Below, piece by piece: positions 42,913 to 55,479 of a stretch of DNA of 64,000 bases (the stretch's first letter is position 1; each line of letters starts with the position of its first letter). The stretch covers positions 34,204,501 through 34,268,500 of the forward strand of contig CM032117.1 of assembly GCA_018894105.1 (NCBI GenBank), in the 5' to 3' direction. The position numbers and the translations under genes are program-made. Below the pieces are notes generated by a model. It was not told the DNA's origin. It did not search any database and was given only the letters and a program-made list of their open reading frames with translations. Origin of the DNA: Jacaranda mimosifolia (lineage: Eukaryota; Streptophyta; Magnoliopsida; Lamiales; Bignoniaceae).

Positions 42913-45900
42913 TGACTAAAAAAATCCACTCTACGTTATTATGGAAACCAATAAACCAGTCGGGCCAAACTTCCATGATTGACTTAACCTCAAAAATCGT
43001 TTTAGATTCCTAGAAGCGGATATATGTCCTATATCAAGGTGCTCCTAATCCCTTAGGGATTATAGTAGATCAAGAGACACTTAAAAAGTTCATGAATTGG
43101 GTTAAGGATCGTCTTATCCCATAGTCTCATGATAGCATCTACAAACTTCAAATGTCTCAAGGACATATGAATTATACCATGATTAATGTTTACAAGAGTT
43201 GTAAAGCAAACAAGGTATGAGAAATTCATGTTGTCAAAGGAGATTTGTCAAGATTGGATGAATGCGAAGTCAAGTGTCATCAACTACGGTCTAAAGATTA
43301 TTAGGCTTGGAGAAGCTTTTCAACTTGGACATAGTGATGGAAAATGATCTCCATAAAGATTTGATCCTTACATCCCTGCCGAGTTTTATTGATCAAAGTA
43401 TTGATCTAAACAGAGATTACTATGATGAGTACATGCCATTAATGCTTGCTTCCTTCTCCAAGTCTATGGGCCCTATGGGTGCTATAAAGAAAGGTGAAAG
43501 GAAGAAAAGTTCTTCTAAGGGGATAGCAACCATTAAAGGCACCAGGAGGAGTCAAGAATATTATAGAGAATATAGTTGATATTACTTGTTTCTACTTGGG
43601 CGAGATAGGCCATTGAAAGTAGAATTGCAAGAGATACTTTGCAACCCTTGAGAAGGATATGTACTTTATTGAAGTGCATTCAAGGATAAATTCTTCCTCA
43701 TGGATATATGATATCGCATATAGTTCTTATCTTTGTAAGTTGTTACAAAGAATAGAAATAAGAATAAGACCTAGTGATGGGAATATGATCCACTGCCTTG
43801 GGTAAGGAACAAGAGTTGCAGCCAAAGCTGAAGGCATATAATAAGTTAGACTTAGGTACTCAATAATTGTATTAAACCCTTGTTAATATGTACCATATAT
43901 TGTTGAAAATATTATTTCAATTCCCGTTTTAGATAGCGAAGGATTTGATCCTTCTATATTAAATAGGAGATTGAAGGCATTAAAGAATGGGTTCTTTAGA
44001 TGCTTATGATACACTTAATAAAAGGATTATCCATTTTTTGGATTCTCAACCATCACTAATGCACATTCAAAAAAGTAAGAAAATTAGATATCCAGGAAGA
44101 TGATAAGCTTTGGCGTGCAAGACTTGGACATATTTCTAAAAATAGGATAAACAAGTTAGAAGCTCTCAAAGCACTAAATGGTGGCATTGATAACCTTCCT
44201 ACTTGTGAATCTTGTTTAGAGGGAAAAATGACTAAAGCGCCTTTTGTAGGACAAACAGTGCACACTACAAGTCCTTTGGATTTGATCCATATGGATGTTT
44301 GTGGCCCACTAAGAGTTAGTGTAAGAGGAGGCTATTCCTACTTCATCACCTTCATCGATGATTATAGTTTGTTCAAAAAAATGTATCTTATGAAATACAA
44401 GTCCGATGCTTTTAAAAAGTTCAAAGAGTATAGGAATGAAGTGAAAAGCAAAAGGGACTTAGTATTAAAGCTCTTCAATCGGATCGAATGGAGATTACTT
44501 AAGTACCGAATTCTTGGATTATCTAAAAGAGAATAGAATTCTCTCTCAATGGAGTAGCTGAAAGGAGAAACTGTACTTTATTAGACATAGTATGTTCCAT
44601 TATGAGTTTTTTCGATGTGCCTATATCTTTTTGGAGATACGCCATAAAATCAATCGCAAAGTCACTAAGTGTAGTACCTTCAAAGTCGGTGTTATAGATG
44701 CCGCATGAGATGTGGTATGGCAAAGCATCCTATTACCATTATCTAAAGATTTGGGGGTCTCCCGCCTATGTGAGATGTTTAAGTAGGAGACAAGTTGGAT
44801 AGTAAATCCACCTTGTGCATGTTTGTGGGATACCCAAGAGAGTATTTGGGTGATTACTTTAATAATCTCTCAGAATAAATGGTGTTTATTTCAAGGAACG
44901 ATGTCTTTTTTGGAAAAGAAATTTCTATTAGATAGAAAAGGCGTTGTAATTGAACTTGGTGAAGTTCAAGATGATCATTAAAATCCCACAAGCAGTAGAA
45001 ATAAGTAAATGTCAATAAGAGGCTCACACACAACCTCTAAGTAGGTCGAACCGGATCAAGAAGCTACTCGAAAGGTTTAGATTCCTTCATGAGACAGGCC
45101 AATCGGATAGTGATCCGAAGACCTTTGAGAAAGTTATGTTAGACATAGATTCGGGACATTAGCTTAACGCCATAAAATTTGAAATAAACTCCATGAACTC
45201 CAACAAAGTATGGACTTTGGTAAATCCACCGAAGGGAATAGTTTCTGTTGGTTATAAGTGGATCTATAAGTGAAGGCTAGGAGTCGATGGAGAAGTAGTG
45301 ACCTTTAAGGTGTGACTAGTGGAAAAAGGTTATACTCTAAGACCCGATTTTGATTTTGAGGAAACCTTTGCACTAGTTTCAATGCCTAAGTCCATTCAGA
45401 TTTTACTTGCCATAGTCGCATATTATGACTATGAGTTATGGCAAATGGATGTGAAGACTACTTCCTCAATGGAAACATTGAAGAAGAAATCAATATGGAG
45501 CAACCACAAGGTTTTACATCCAAAAGGAGTAAGCAAAAGATTTGTAAACTCCACATATCTATTTATGGACTCAAACAGACGTCTCGAACTTAGAACATAC
45601 GTTTTGATTAGAAAGTCAAATCATTTGGCTTTGTCAAAAATGTGTATGAAACTTGTGTGTTCTACAAGGTTAGTGGGAGTTGTTTACAATTTATTATGCT
45701 TTATGTCAATGACATTCTTCTCATTAAGAATGAGAGATAAATGTTAGAGTGTATTAAATATGGTTATCTACACAATTCTCCATGAATGATTTGGGAGAAG
45801 CATCCTACATATTAGAAATATGTATCTATATAGATAAATCAGGGAGGATGTTGGGGCTTTCCCAAACATTATATGTTGACAAGCTACTGAAGAGTTTTAG

Positions 45901-46620
45901 TATGAAAAAATCCAAGAGTGATTCCTTCCCATGGGACATAAAATTCGTCTCTCCAAGTCTATGGCCCCCTAAGACTGACAACGAGAGACATAAAATGTCC
46001 CACATACTTTATGCGGTTGTATGCCGTTCAATATATAAGATCAGATGTGGTACACGCTCTGAGTATTACGAGTCATTTCCAATCCGATCTTGGTGAAAGT
46101 CACTGGATAGCAGTAAAAGCAATCCTTAAATACTTGAGAAGGACTAAGGATTTGTTTTTGGTATACAACAATGGAGAATTGAAACTTAAGGGGTTTTTCG
46201 GATTCTAGTTTTCAATCCGATGTAGATGATCTAAAATCTACTTCTGGATTTTCATTTTGCCTTAATGGTGGCGTGGTGAGTTGGAAGAGTTCCAAACAAG
46301 ACGCCATAGCCGAGATTACCACTTAGGTGAAATAATTTATGGTTTTGTAAACCGCAAAGGAAGGTGTTTGGATAAAAACTTCATCCAAGAGTTGGATGTA
46401 GTGCCTAAAGTACATAAGCCTACAATTATCTTTTGAAGACAACTTAGGACTTGAGCTAAGATCTCATCAATGATCCAAACACAGTAAATGCATAATCATT
46501 TGATATATGATATCATTTGATAGAGGCAACAACTAAGTGGACACAGTTACCTCAGAAGAGAAAATAACAGAACCGCTATCTAAACCCCTAACAGCAAAAG
46601 GTCTTTGAAGAACATCTTGA
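42913..46620 (+). pseudogene. copia gag-pol polyprotein, heavily degenerate
   Basis: Gag begins near 42913 in broken frames. The zinc knuckle near 43585-43632 has lost its second Cys (CFYLGE instead of CFYCGE). The protease stretch near 43690-43735 reads WIYDIAYSSYLC, so the usual Asp-Thr pair is Asp-Ile. The pre-integrase block at about 44112 has RARLGH for HARLGH but keeps CESCLEGKMTK. Integrase core is in 44228-44400 (DVCGPLRVSVRGGYSYF). RT at about 45170-45760 includes GYTLRPDFDFEETFALVSMP, but the catalytic box at 45702-45713 reads YVND rather than YVDD. RNase H occupies about 46080-46620. No product can be expected. Confidence 0.88.
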
Positions 46621-46671
46621 GAAGATGGGTCTTAAGACTATGGGGAATTGGTTTTAGGGCAAGTGGAAGAT

Positions 46672-48845
46672 TGTTGGAATAGTGCCTCACAAGCCAATTA
46701 GATTGGTGTTGTAAAGTATTTCACTTTTAATACAATCTTGATTGAATTATATTCATAATATGGCCATCTTCATCTTACACTTATATTTACTTCACTGGCA
46801 TTTGGTTGAAACCCTTAGATCACACAAAACTACGGGACTTGGCCATTTACTAGGTGGTGATCATGGAATAAGTCGTATACGGTTGTGATCTTAAATCTTC
46901 CAAGTTATAGGATCTTACGAGATAGGGCATCTAAGATCCGGATATCCTTGCACTAACGATGCATAGATCCAAGGAGTTAGATGTTGCTCCATTCCCATAT
47001 GAGATATGGATGCATGTTAGTAGGTGCTTGTTAGGGAACAAGACACTGAAGGCCCATCCTAGAGAATCCACTAGATAGCCAAAGTGGCAAGTCGGTAGTG
47101 GCAAATTCTCCTGCTTACCTAGTACATATAATTAGACCTTTGCCCTAAGGATCCATAGTAACCTTGTGTTTAGGTCCTTATGCTTTCACTCTTCCTTGGT
47201 CATTTAGCAGGTCGTTTGGGTGGTGATTGGGCATGAGCTACTTAGATATGGAGATTTGTGAGATCCAAGATAGATATGGAGATTTGTGAGATCCAAGATA
47301 GTATGACAATTTAGAAAATGAGTATTCCAAAGATGAGGTCATAAAGTGAAATCGAACATTGGGAATAGAGACAGAGTATCGAGACTATTAGGGAGCCGGC
47401 AAATATCTTGCCCTAGGTTTCTTTCGGGATATAAGATATGAAAGGATCATATTTGAATGGTACGCATAGAGCTATGATGGTTCTCCAAAAGCATTCATTT
47501 CAACCAATTAATTGAGCTCCATGGGCTTGAGGTTGGACATTGACCATGGAGATTGGGTACTCTTCAATTAATGGAGATTAATTAAATTGAGTCGATTAGT
47601 TTAAACGAGTTTAAACTAAAATAGATATATGATATTTAAAATCACAAGCAGTTGTGAGCCCATGTCCAATGAATGGTAGAATCTATCGGGTCACACACAA
47701 AAGTCAATTACATTTCCTAAGTAATGGAGGAACTTTCTAAGTGTCAGAAAATTCGCTCCACGGAGATCGAATTAGGTATGACCAAAAATTGAGGTCCATG
47801 TTGGCTTGATTAATTTAAGTGTTAAATTGATCAACTAATTTAAGGAGTTAAATTAGACTAATTAAAGAGTTAATCATTTGGTGCCACGTGACTATCAATT
47901 GGTGAAGTTAACTTAAAGAGTTAAATTAACAAAATCAAGCTTAAGGAGTTAAGCTAGTTAACTTAAGAGTTAAGTCAAGGATTAATTAATTAAATTAAAT
48001 TATTTAATTTAATTAATGAGGAGAATATTCTTTGGAGGGAAAGCTGAAATGATAGGATCATTTTAGTATGGCATTTAATAATTTGAAATTAGATTTCAAA
48101 CATAATTAACATGCACACAAATTCAAATTTGATTTAAATTTGCCAACTAAGCATGCAAGGCATACATGTTGGCGGTCCCCCCTCCTTAAGGAAGGTGTGA
48201 TGCCACCTTGGCATCACACCATCTTCACAATATCTATAGATATAGAGTTGGGAGGGCGGATCTAGCAATCTTGCAAGTGAAGAATTAGATTCTTACTTTT
48301 CCCTCCATTTTCATGGTGTTCATTCATGTTGTGAAAGTCACCTTTCTCTTCTTCTCCCTACCCTAAAACTGGCCATCTCACTCTCAACTCTCCTCTCTTT
48401 CTCTAGCTAAAAGCGAAGAGTAATAGGATTTGGATTGGTATGTGTATCATTTTGATAGAAGCAAAACATATGGTTTGCTAAGCCTTTGGAGATCTACCTG
48501 CAAGACCAATCTTTTATTGATTTCATTCCAGGAGATCCAGAAAGAGTTTCAACCTAAAATTCATTCCAGAATCATCCTTAAGGAGCTGAGCATCTATTGG
48601 AATTTTTTCAGTATTTTTGGAGAGTTTTGAATTGGTCAAAAATCGCTTGCTTCCAATTGCACCACTATCTAGCAAATTCTATTTGAAGGAGTTCTTCAAT
48701 CTACCTTTGGATTTTGCATTTCAAGGTAACTCTTCAATCAAATATGAATCCTAAAGCATGTTTAGATCATTGGTTGCTTATAAGCACTAGTTTATTTAAG
48801 CTTTTGAAGTTTTATTATTGGATCCTGGTGCCTTACTTGCTTTTA
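46672..48845 (+). repeat. 3' LTR of copia element 2
   Basis: Starts TGTTGGAATAGTGCCTCAC, with purine-rich GGGCAAGTGGAAGAT directly before it, and ends CTTGCTTTTA (TA in place of CA). About 2.17 kb. A 34-base segment at about 47243-47299 is duplicated in tandem (GATATGGAGATTTGTGAGAT twice), replacing sequence present in the other LTRs. Confidence 0.9.
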
Positions 48846-48859
48846 GAGTCTTGATGTTC

Positions 48860-49230
48860 TTTAAGGTGCAGGTGTAGCACTATCTAGTGGCGCGCAAATA
48901 GCCAATTGCTAGCTTCATTCGACACTATGGAGAATTTCAACTTCATATGTATGTTGACACTACTACTTGAAACAAATTTAAGGTAAGTCTCCCAAGTATA
49001 TCGTTGTGGGCCAATTGGGTCTCGATCACCAAGAACTTAATCATCTTTATTACTCATTGGGGATAAGTGTCCTAGAGAGAGGTAGCAACACTTCTCCCAG
49101 TGCTTCTATAGTGTCTATAGTAAATCCCCCACCAGAAGGATATTGAGTTTTACAGTTAGGCATTGTCTAATCCTAATTGGAGAAAAGTACCATGAAAAAC
49201 AATGTCAGCTAATCTACCACTGCTTACCAG
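48860..49230 (-). pseudogene. Protease region of gypsy B, broken
   Basis: Near 49210-49165 the minus strand reads SGRLADIVFHGTFLQLGLDN, close to the gypsy protease start (usual DSGSSADIVFHxxF) but with the active-site Gly-Ser-Ser altered. Further left, VLLPLS and PNWPTTIYLGDLP come in shifted frames. The protein is interrupted at 48845 by copia element 2. Confidence 0.65.
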
Positions 49231-50193
49231 TATCTTCTTCACCTAAAAGTTGCCACGGGATGCGAAGATCACCAAGGCATTGTTGTGTTCTCCTTGTCTA
49301 GGCTCCAAGTCTTCTTTTCCAAAAATAATGATGGGCATTAAGGAGACGCACTTCAAAAACTCCAAATATGAGATTAATTGAATAAGCTTACATCTACCTT
49401 GTTGCTTGCACTAGTACCTTCCATGTATGGCAAAGTCTCTATTAGTTGGTCTTCGTAAGATCATCGAGATGATGTCAGCTATAAGAAGGTTCTTCAGTTA
49501 TATTGATGCTATTGGTCTTTGGGCTCCGAACCATCATCAAGTCGTCATTGACGGCCTATACTTTCTCCAGCTGTTAGATCCTTTCTAGGACTACCTAGCT
49601 TCTGCACCACATATTCTTTAAGATGTCTTGTCTATATCAACCTCCCAATCTCATCATCTAAGTGTTTTCACTCCTCAGTGGTATGTCTGTGGTCAAGGTA
49701 AAAGTGGCTCCACTTTTTAGATATTAAGCTTCGTCTTCTAATTAGGATGCTAGATGAGGCCCTACTGCAACGCCACAATCAAAATCTCTATTTTGGGGAC
49801 TATTAGTGGAGTGCAGATAGCGAAAGCCTAAAGTAGAGTATGACTACAGTCATCCTACTTCATACTATTATTATTATTTTTTTCATCGTGCACTTTGTAT
49901 TTGTCAGTGTCTTGAGAAGTCACGGCTTTCTCAATCTTGATGTATTTCTCCAAGCACATGAAGAGCTCTCCAGAGTAGTAGGTTTTCCGACAATAGACTC
50001 CTAAAACTTCATGTGCTTCAAGTTTTGTTGAATAATAATAAGCAGGTATTCCTGATTGATATGAGGGATCTCATGTACCGCTTGGATAAAGCAATTGAGA
50101 TAGTTCCTCAAAGACTCTCCATCTTTCTATTTGATGGCAAACAGATACATTGCCATTTTTAGGTATTTTTGATGAAGAAGTTCCAAAGAAAGC

Positions 50194-50201
50194 GTTGTGC
50201 C
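50194..50201. repeat. 8-bp target-site duplication of hAT element 1, left
   Basis: GTTGTGCC, repeated exactly at 51816-51823. Confidence 0.9.
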
Positions 50202-51815
50202 TAGGGATGTTCAAAAAATACCGAAATCGATAGGTTCAATTCGGTTTTCAGTTTTTCATTTCAAAAAAATTCAATTTTTTTTGGTTTTTTTATTCGGTTA
50301 ACTGAAATCAAATCGAAAAATTAAAAAAACCGATTCGATTCGATTAACTGAACCGAAAAAATTGAAACTTTTTTTTTATTTTTTTTATATATAAAATTTT
50401 ATTATTCAATCACTACTAGTTTAAGTTTTATTTCACATTTTTTATTAAATTTTTTAATTCTAAGATAAATAAATATAAATTTCTAAATAATGTAAATGTT
50501 AATGCATTTTAAATTTTTTGGGATAAATAATTTTTTTTTGATAAAGTGAAATAATTGAGAAAAAAAGAAGTAAATAATGTATCAAAATAGTTATTAAAAA
50601 CCCTATGTTTTATAAATAATATAGATATTAATATATGACATATAAAAACATGAATAGTTATAATACAAAGGGAAAAAAAAAGGATATTTTTTTCTAAACT
50701 CAAATGGTACAATTGCATAATTTTTTTATTATATGAACTAATACACGTTACATATAAAAAAATAGATGATTATGATTTAAACAACAAAAAATGTTATATT
50801 AAAAGAAAATTAATTAATTAATTAAACTTATATATATTATAGGGTATGTTGATGAGCAAAATTGAAATTTCAACTTAAATTGCAAACTAAGGGATAAAGG
50901 ATTGAATCCTATTCGGCTATTCCTATGGTATTACTAGTAGTATATTGTATCTATTGACCAATAAATATTTTATCTATATTATTATAAAAACAAAGACCAT
51001 TTTGTATCTAAAATAGAAGTTTTTTTTGTTCATTTACATAATTTGTCCTTTTAATTATTTCAACAACAAAAATTGACAATATAGTTTAAAGGATAAATTG
51101 GAGAATTCGGCATAAAAAAGATAGTTTGGATACAAATTTTATCAATATTTCATAATTATCTTTTAGAAATGATGATTTAATAACGTTATAATTGTATTTT
51201 TTACAAAATTTACAAATCCGCAATCTATATTATGATGACATTGGATCAATTAGCTATTTAACTTTAGTAGATTGAGTTTAAGATTTAATTCTCTATTCGA
51301 TCTTAGCAGTTAAGGTTTGAATATATAAAAATCGTGTGCATCTGCCTTGGCGATTATAAGCTAGCAATTTTAGCATATTCAATGTGTATACTAAAATTTT
51401 TATAACATAAAATAATTAAAATATTTATTTATCTTCTTAAATTTATAATATTTTAAATGTATTTGTTTAGAATAGATAAATTATAATTTTATCAAAACAA
51501 ATATTTTCAATATAGAAAAAAAAGTAATCTAAATCAATTTTTTCACCTAAAAACAAATATTTTTATCAATATACTTTTATCAAATAATTTTTTTGGTACT
51601 AAAAGAATAAGTTACCCAATTCAAATTTTTAATTAAACTAACTTACTTTTGTCAAACAAACTTTTATAACACTTTCTTGGTAAAAAAATAAGTTTTTCTT
51701 TCTTTCTTTCTTTCTTTTTTACAGTTTGGTTTTGATTTTAACCAAAACCAAAAAAAACAACAAAAAATGGTTTGGTTTCAGATCTTGTTCGGTTAAAACC
51801 GAATGTACAACCCTA
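50202..51815. mobile_element. Non-autonomous hAT element 1, 1614 bp
   Basis: Flanked by a perfect 8-bp duplication (GTTGTGCC), the hAT signature. Ends are inverted: TAGGGATGTTCA on the left, and TAGGGTTGTACA on the right read in reverse. Subterminal CGGTT and ACCGAA motifs are dense at both ends, for example TTCGGTTTTCAG near 50239 and GGTTAAAACCGAAT near 51791, a common plan for plant hAT elements whose transposase binds such repeats. The interior is very AT-rich and no transposase was found, so it needs enzyme from elsewhere. A CTTT microsatellite lies at about 51697-51718. Removing the element restores the gypsy gag. Confidence 0.9.
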
Positions 51816-52470
51816 GTTGTGCCAATTGCTCCCAACCTATAATAAATCTAGTTGGCAATTGGTTGAACCATGATTGGACAAGCTTGATAAGTGTGATGTG
51901 GAACACTTTACAGTATACTACTTCACTCAGATCGCAAAGCTCTATTCTCGGTAGAAAGTTGTCCATGTGCTTCTGCAGATTCGTTGTACCATCAAACTTA
52001 AACAGGTTAGTAATCTTCATTCCAGGGGGAGCGCCTTTGCCATAATCACTCAACAGAAAGGACTGTGTCTCGAGAGGTAGCCAACTAGGAAAAGGTATGG
52101 TTCCCTCATCTTCCTGAGGGTTGTGGTACTAGTGAGTGAATCTAGACCTCGATAGCAGTGGGCAATCGCCAAGAGGAGTTTGCTTAGAGAAATGAGTACA
52201 TGTCCACCTGTAGAGGTAAATGAAGAGAAGTGGTGTCCAGCTCAGAGTTGGTTCTTCACTCAGTTCTCTTTGGGGATGACAAATCCCTTTAATTCCAGTG
52301 AGAGAACTGTTGTTGCTCTTGGGGGAAATGTCCTTCAACATATTAGATCTCGCTTTGGTCACAACTTGGGCAGTGGCACTCTCTTAAAAGGACTTCAATG
52401 CTCTGTAAGTCATCTGCAGGATTGGATCTCTAGAAATGTGGTACATGCTGTGCCGGCATCTCCTCTAGCA

Positions 52471-52864
52471 TAAGGATGCAAACAAATTGAGCTAACTCAT
52501 GAGATTGATAAGATGGCTCGAGAAGTGTTCAAGCTCGAGCCAAGTTCATGAAGGTTTTGAGCCAAACTCGAACCAAATAATTCTTGTGTGCAAGTTCGTG
52601 AATAAGCTCATGAGATTATATTTTTTTCAAAGAAAAATATTTATATATAAAAAATTATAATAAAATATATTAATTTTAGATTTTTTTATAAAATAAATAA
52701 CTTGTCGAGTTCGAGCCCAAACTTGAGCATGTAGCTTGATAATGAGTTCGAGCCTAATGAATCAATCTAAGCTGGCTCGAGCCTCAATTTTCTTAGCTTG
52801 TTGAGCTTGAGCTCAATTAATTTAATTCGATTCAGCTTGACTTCGCTCGGCTCTTTTGCATCTA
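52471..52864. mobile_element. Non-autonomous hAT element 2 (MITE-like), 394 bp
   Basis: Flanked by a perfect 8-bp duplication CTCTAGCA (52463-52470 and 52865-52872). Ends are inverted: TAAGGATGCAAAC on the left and TAGATGCAAAAGAGC on the right read in reverse, differing by a short gap. Subterminal stretches are full of GCTCGAGCC-like words, as in the common plant hAT family with TGCAAACGAGCCGAGC ends. No coding capacity. It also lies in the gag of gypsy B. Confidence 0.88.
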
Positions 52865-53100
52865 CTCTAGCATCAACTGCACTTTCGAGGCAGGCTCTAG
52901 TACTGGGTGTAAGTGTGCTTTAAACTAGTGACTCTCCACATCCTCCAACCTTAGGACCATCTGGTTGTTAGAGTCTCGAGCACTAGATCTCATCTGCATT
53001 CTCAGCATTATTTCTTCATCATTCAGCGTTTCCACCGTCAATGCAGAGATGATGTTGCATGAAAATGGAGCTAGGGTCCTTTTCGGATTCAATAGAACTT

Positions 53101-54748
53101 CAATGTTTTTTCTCTGGAATGTGGTATAAGAGTTCTCAATTCTTGAATATTCTCGAAGTTCCACAAATTCTTACAAATGAAATTTTGTCCAATTTCTTTT
53201 TGTGCCTTAGTATTTACAGTCTATTTTTTCTTAATGAGCTTCGACCCATTAGGGTGTTGATGCCTTTCTTGGGGAACTTAGTCAATTGGGATCTTTGGCC
53301 TCTTTATTCATTTAATTTATTTGATACATTAGGCCTTTTTAATCTTGTTTACTTTTCCACCCTTATGAATTCAATTAGTTATATCAATATGATTTTTGTA
53401 CACTTCTTAAATGTTCAACTTCATTACAAAATGTTCAAATGTCATCGGGGGTGTGCCTAATTTCAAAGCCTAAAACTTACACATAATTACCTCAAATTTA
53501 TTGAGTGGTCAATTGACTGAATAACAACATTTTCATATTTATATGTGTAAAATTTGAGTTTGAACCTTAATGAATCCTTAATCGTGTATATATGAAAATA
53601 AAAAAAATACTTCTAATTTGTATTAAAAATTCTTGTTATCAAGAAAATAGAGTTAGGGTGGGAGTTGCAACTTTTTTATGAGATTTTTACCATAAAAATT
53701 TCTTCGCGTAAATTTAGATTTTGAGAAAACTTTCTTCATTAAAAATTCTTTAATATTTTAATTATCAAATGTGTACTTACTTCAGTATCTTTTATACCTT
53801 CACAAAACCCTTATATTATTATCATTCTTGCCTTATCTATTGCATTGAGTTTTCTTTACTTGTGTTTTCCTTTTTCTTTTTCTTTTTTCTTTAATGCACA
53901 CATAAGCAAATCAAGAGTTTATTAAATTTTAAACTTTAAATTTCCTACTTATGTATTAAAAAGTTTTCATTGGTACAATTGACCATCCAACAATTAGATT
54001 TTATTTACTTGATGGGTTTCTTCTTCTTAAATAGCCCCATAACAACCACCCCTATTCAAATACTTCTTTAGCTTCTTTGGGCTTGTCCATCAACAAATTC
54101 AGCTCGACCCATAACAAATCAACTTGCCCATGACCATGTAGGCCTCCTTTCCAACCTTAGAAAATGTTTTTGATCTCATAGCGTTTGGCGTCAAGGAATT
54201 CAATCATTAGAATTTGAGTTAGAAATAGTTAATCCAAAGTGAGCAAAATTTTTGTTGGGATTATATTCGAAGATTTAAATTTTATATAGTATTCTTAATT
54301 TAAAAGAAATTTGTTTGTGTCCTAGAAATAGGAATCTGGAGAAGTAATGATAAAGTAATTTTCTTTCTATATAGGAGTGGTTTCTTATTATTCAAATGAA
54401 GTTTTTATACACTATGAGGTACTTTTGAATTATGAATAGATCAAGAGGGATAGGAAAATGATAACTTTGTACACTATTGTTTTCCCTTAATATCACGGTC
54501 GTAGTTATTAGATTTAACTTTTAAGGGTGATCAATCTTATATCCATAAATTTCTCCTAAAATAAAATAATTTTGATGGATGTAGATAAATTTCATTGAAC
54601 CACATAAATATTACTTAGCTATGTACTACTATTTTTGTCATTAAATTATTGGCCACACACACAACCAATAAATTAAATTTTGAACAAACAGAAAATTTCA
54701 ATTAGTATGATTGTAGAATAATTTTAAAACTCTTGTGTATTTAATTAA
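53101..54748. other. Region without recognised features
   Basis: AT-rich. The open frame at 53059-53460 has no family resemblance and starts inside gypsy sequence. The missing 5' LTR of gypsy B could lie here but I cannot define it. Confidence 0.35.
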
Positions 54749-54765
54749 ATTACACTGTCCTTTAA
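54749..54765. repeat. SINE target-site duplication, left copy
   Basis: ATTACACTGTCCTTTAA, matching ATCACACTGCACTTTAA at 54896-54912 at 14 of 17 positions. Confidence 0.65.
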
Positions 54766-54895
54766 TTGCCGAGCCTCTAGCCCAATGACATAAATCTCCC
54801 ACAATAGATAAAGTTAGGTGTTTGAATCTAACGAATTTTCACCATACAAATATATAAATTTAAAAAAAAAAAGAAAGAAAGAAAGAAAGAAAGAA
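54766..54895 (+). mobile_element. tRNA-derived SINE, about 130 bp
   Basis: The head carries RNA polymerase III promoter-like boxes: box A-like TAGCCCAATGACATAA (54779-54794) and box B-like GGTGTTTGAATCTAA about 33 bases later (near 54819). This is the pattern of plant SINEs that derive from tRNA (TAGCCNAGTGG and GGTTCGAATCC). It ends in an A tract followed by an AAAG repeat (54862-54895). An imperfect 17-bp duplication flanks it. No protein is encoded; such elements move using LINE enzymes. Confidence 0.7.
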
Positions 54896-54912
54896 ATCAC
54901 ACTGCACTTTAA

Positions 54913-55443
54913 AATTTAGAGCATTCAATAACCAATGTGTTTAGCCAATTTGTTAGTCAACTCTTTTATCACTAGAAAACATGCAACTTCATTTACATAT
55001 TTGTTCAAGTTTTGTTATGTGATGTCTTAAGATGTTTAGACCACAAGTGACACGAATATGATAGATATAATCGATATGATAATTTTTAAAAATTCTAAAA
55101 TATGACACGACTCTAACATAACTATACAATATATTTAAATATTTTTATGCTACTTAAGTATTAATGTGTATATATACATTTATATATTTGGATGCACAAA
55201 TTAGTAGTAAATTTATAAAAATATATGTTGGTGTCAGTGCAAAGAAAAAAGTTAAATCTACCAGCATATCAAAATTTAATAATGTAATTTGCATGTTATA
55301 TATTTCAGAGAAAGAAATAGAGATTCACTTTCATAAAATACAAAGAGAAAGTGATTTTAAATGAGGCAAAACAATTATTTCAAATAATTTTACAAAATTT
55401 TGAATTTTAAGTTAATTCTTTTACAACTCACATGCTTTATAAA

Positions 55444-55479
<36 letters not shown>

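Larger units (their letters stand above)
38749..48845 (+). mobile_element. Ty1/copia element 2, both LTRs present, heavily degenerate
   Basis: Same family as element 1, about 10.1 kb: 5' LTR 38749-40947, primer site 40950-40963, leader to about 42912, broken gag-pol 42913-46620, purine tract, and 3' LTR 46672-48845. It is inserted in gypsy remnant B. Its coding region carries more lesions than element 1, including in the zinc knuckle and the protease, pre-integrase and RT active sites. Confidence 0.9.
49650..53060 (-). pseudogene. gag of gypsy B, split by two DNA transposons
   Basis: The gag core reads KITNLFKFDGTTNLQKHMDN (about 52025-51965) and later KVFHITLIKLVQSWFNQLP (about 51910-51850). 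After the hAT insertion it continues LFAIK-KDGESLRNYLNCFI (about 50150-50090) and VHEIPHINQEYLLIIIQQNL. The C-terminal gag block RHTTEE-KHLDDEIGRLI is near 49690-49640. These match the retrotransposon gag domain of plant Ty3/gypsy elements, which builds the particle. Stops and frameshifts are present throughout. Confidence 0.75.
48846..53100 (-). mobile_element. Ty3/gypsy remnant B, right part (gag and protease)
   Basis: Minus-strand element continuing from 38748 across copia element 2. From right to left: gag N-terminal region about 53100-51824, interrupted by hAT element 2 (52471-52864) and hAT element 1 (50202-51815), then gag core to about 49700, a linker, and protease at about 49230-48860. 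The match weakens past 53100; no 5' LTR or primer site was found there. Confidence 0.75.

Noticed and set aside
53490..53620. Possible second SINE, with a GAGTTTGAACCTTA box B-like sequence and an A-rich stretch
   Set aside because: No convincing box A and no flanking duplication could be found.
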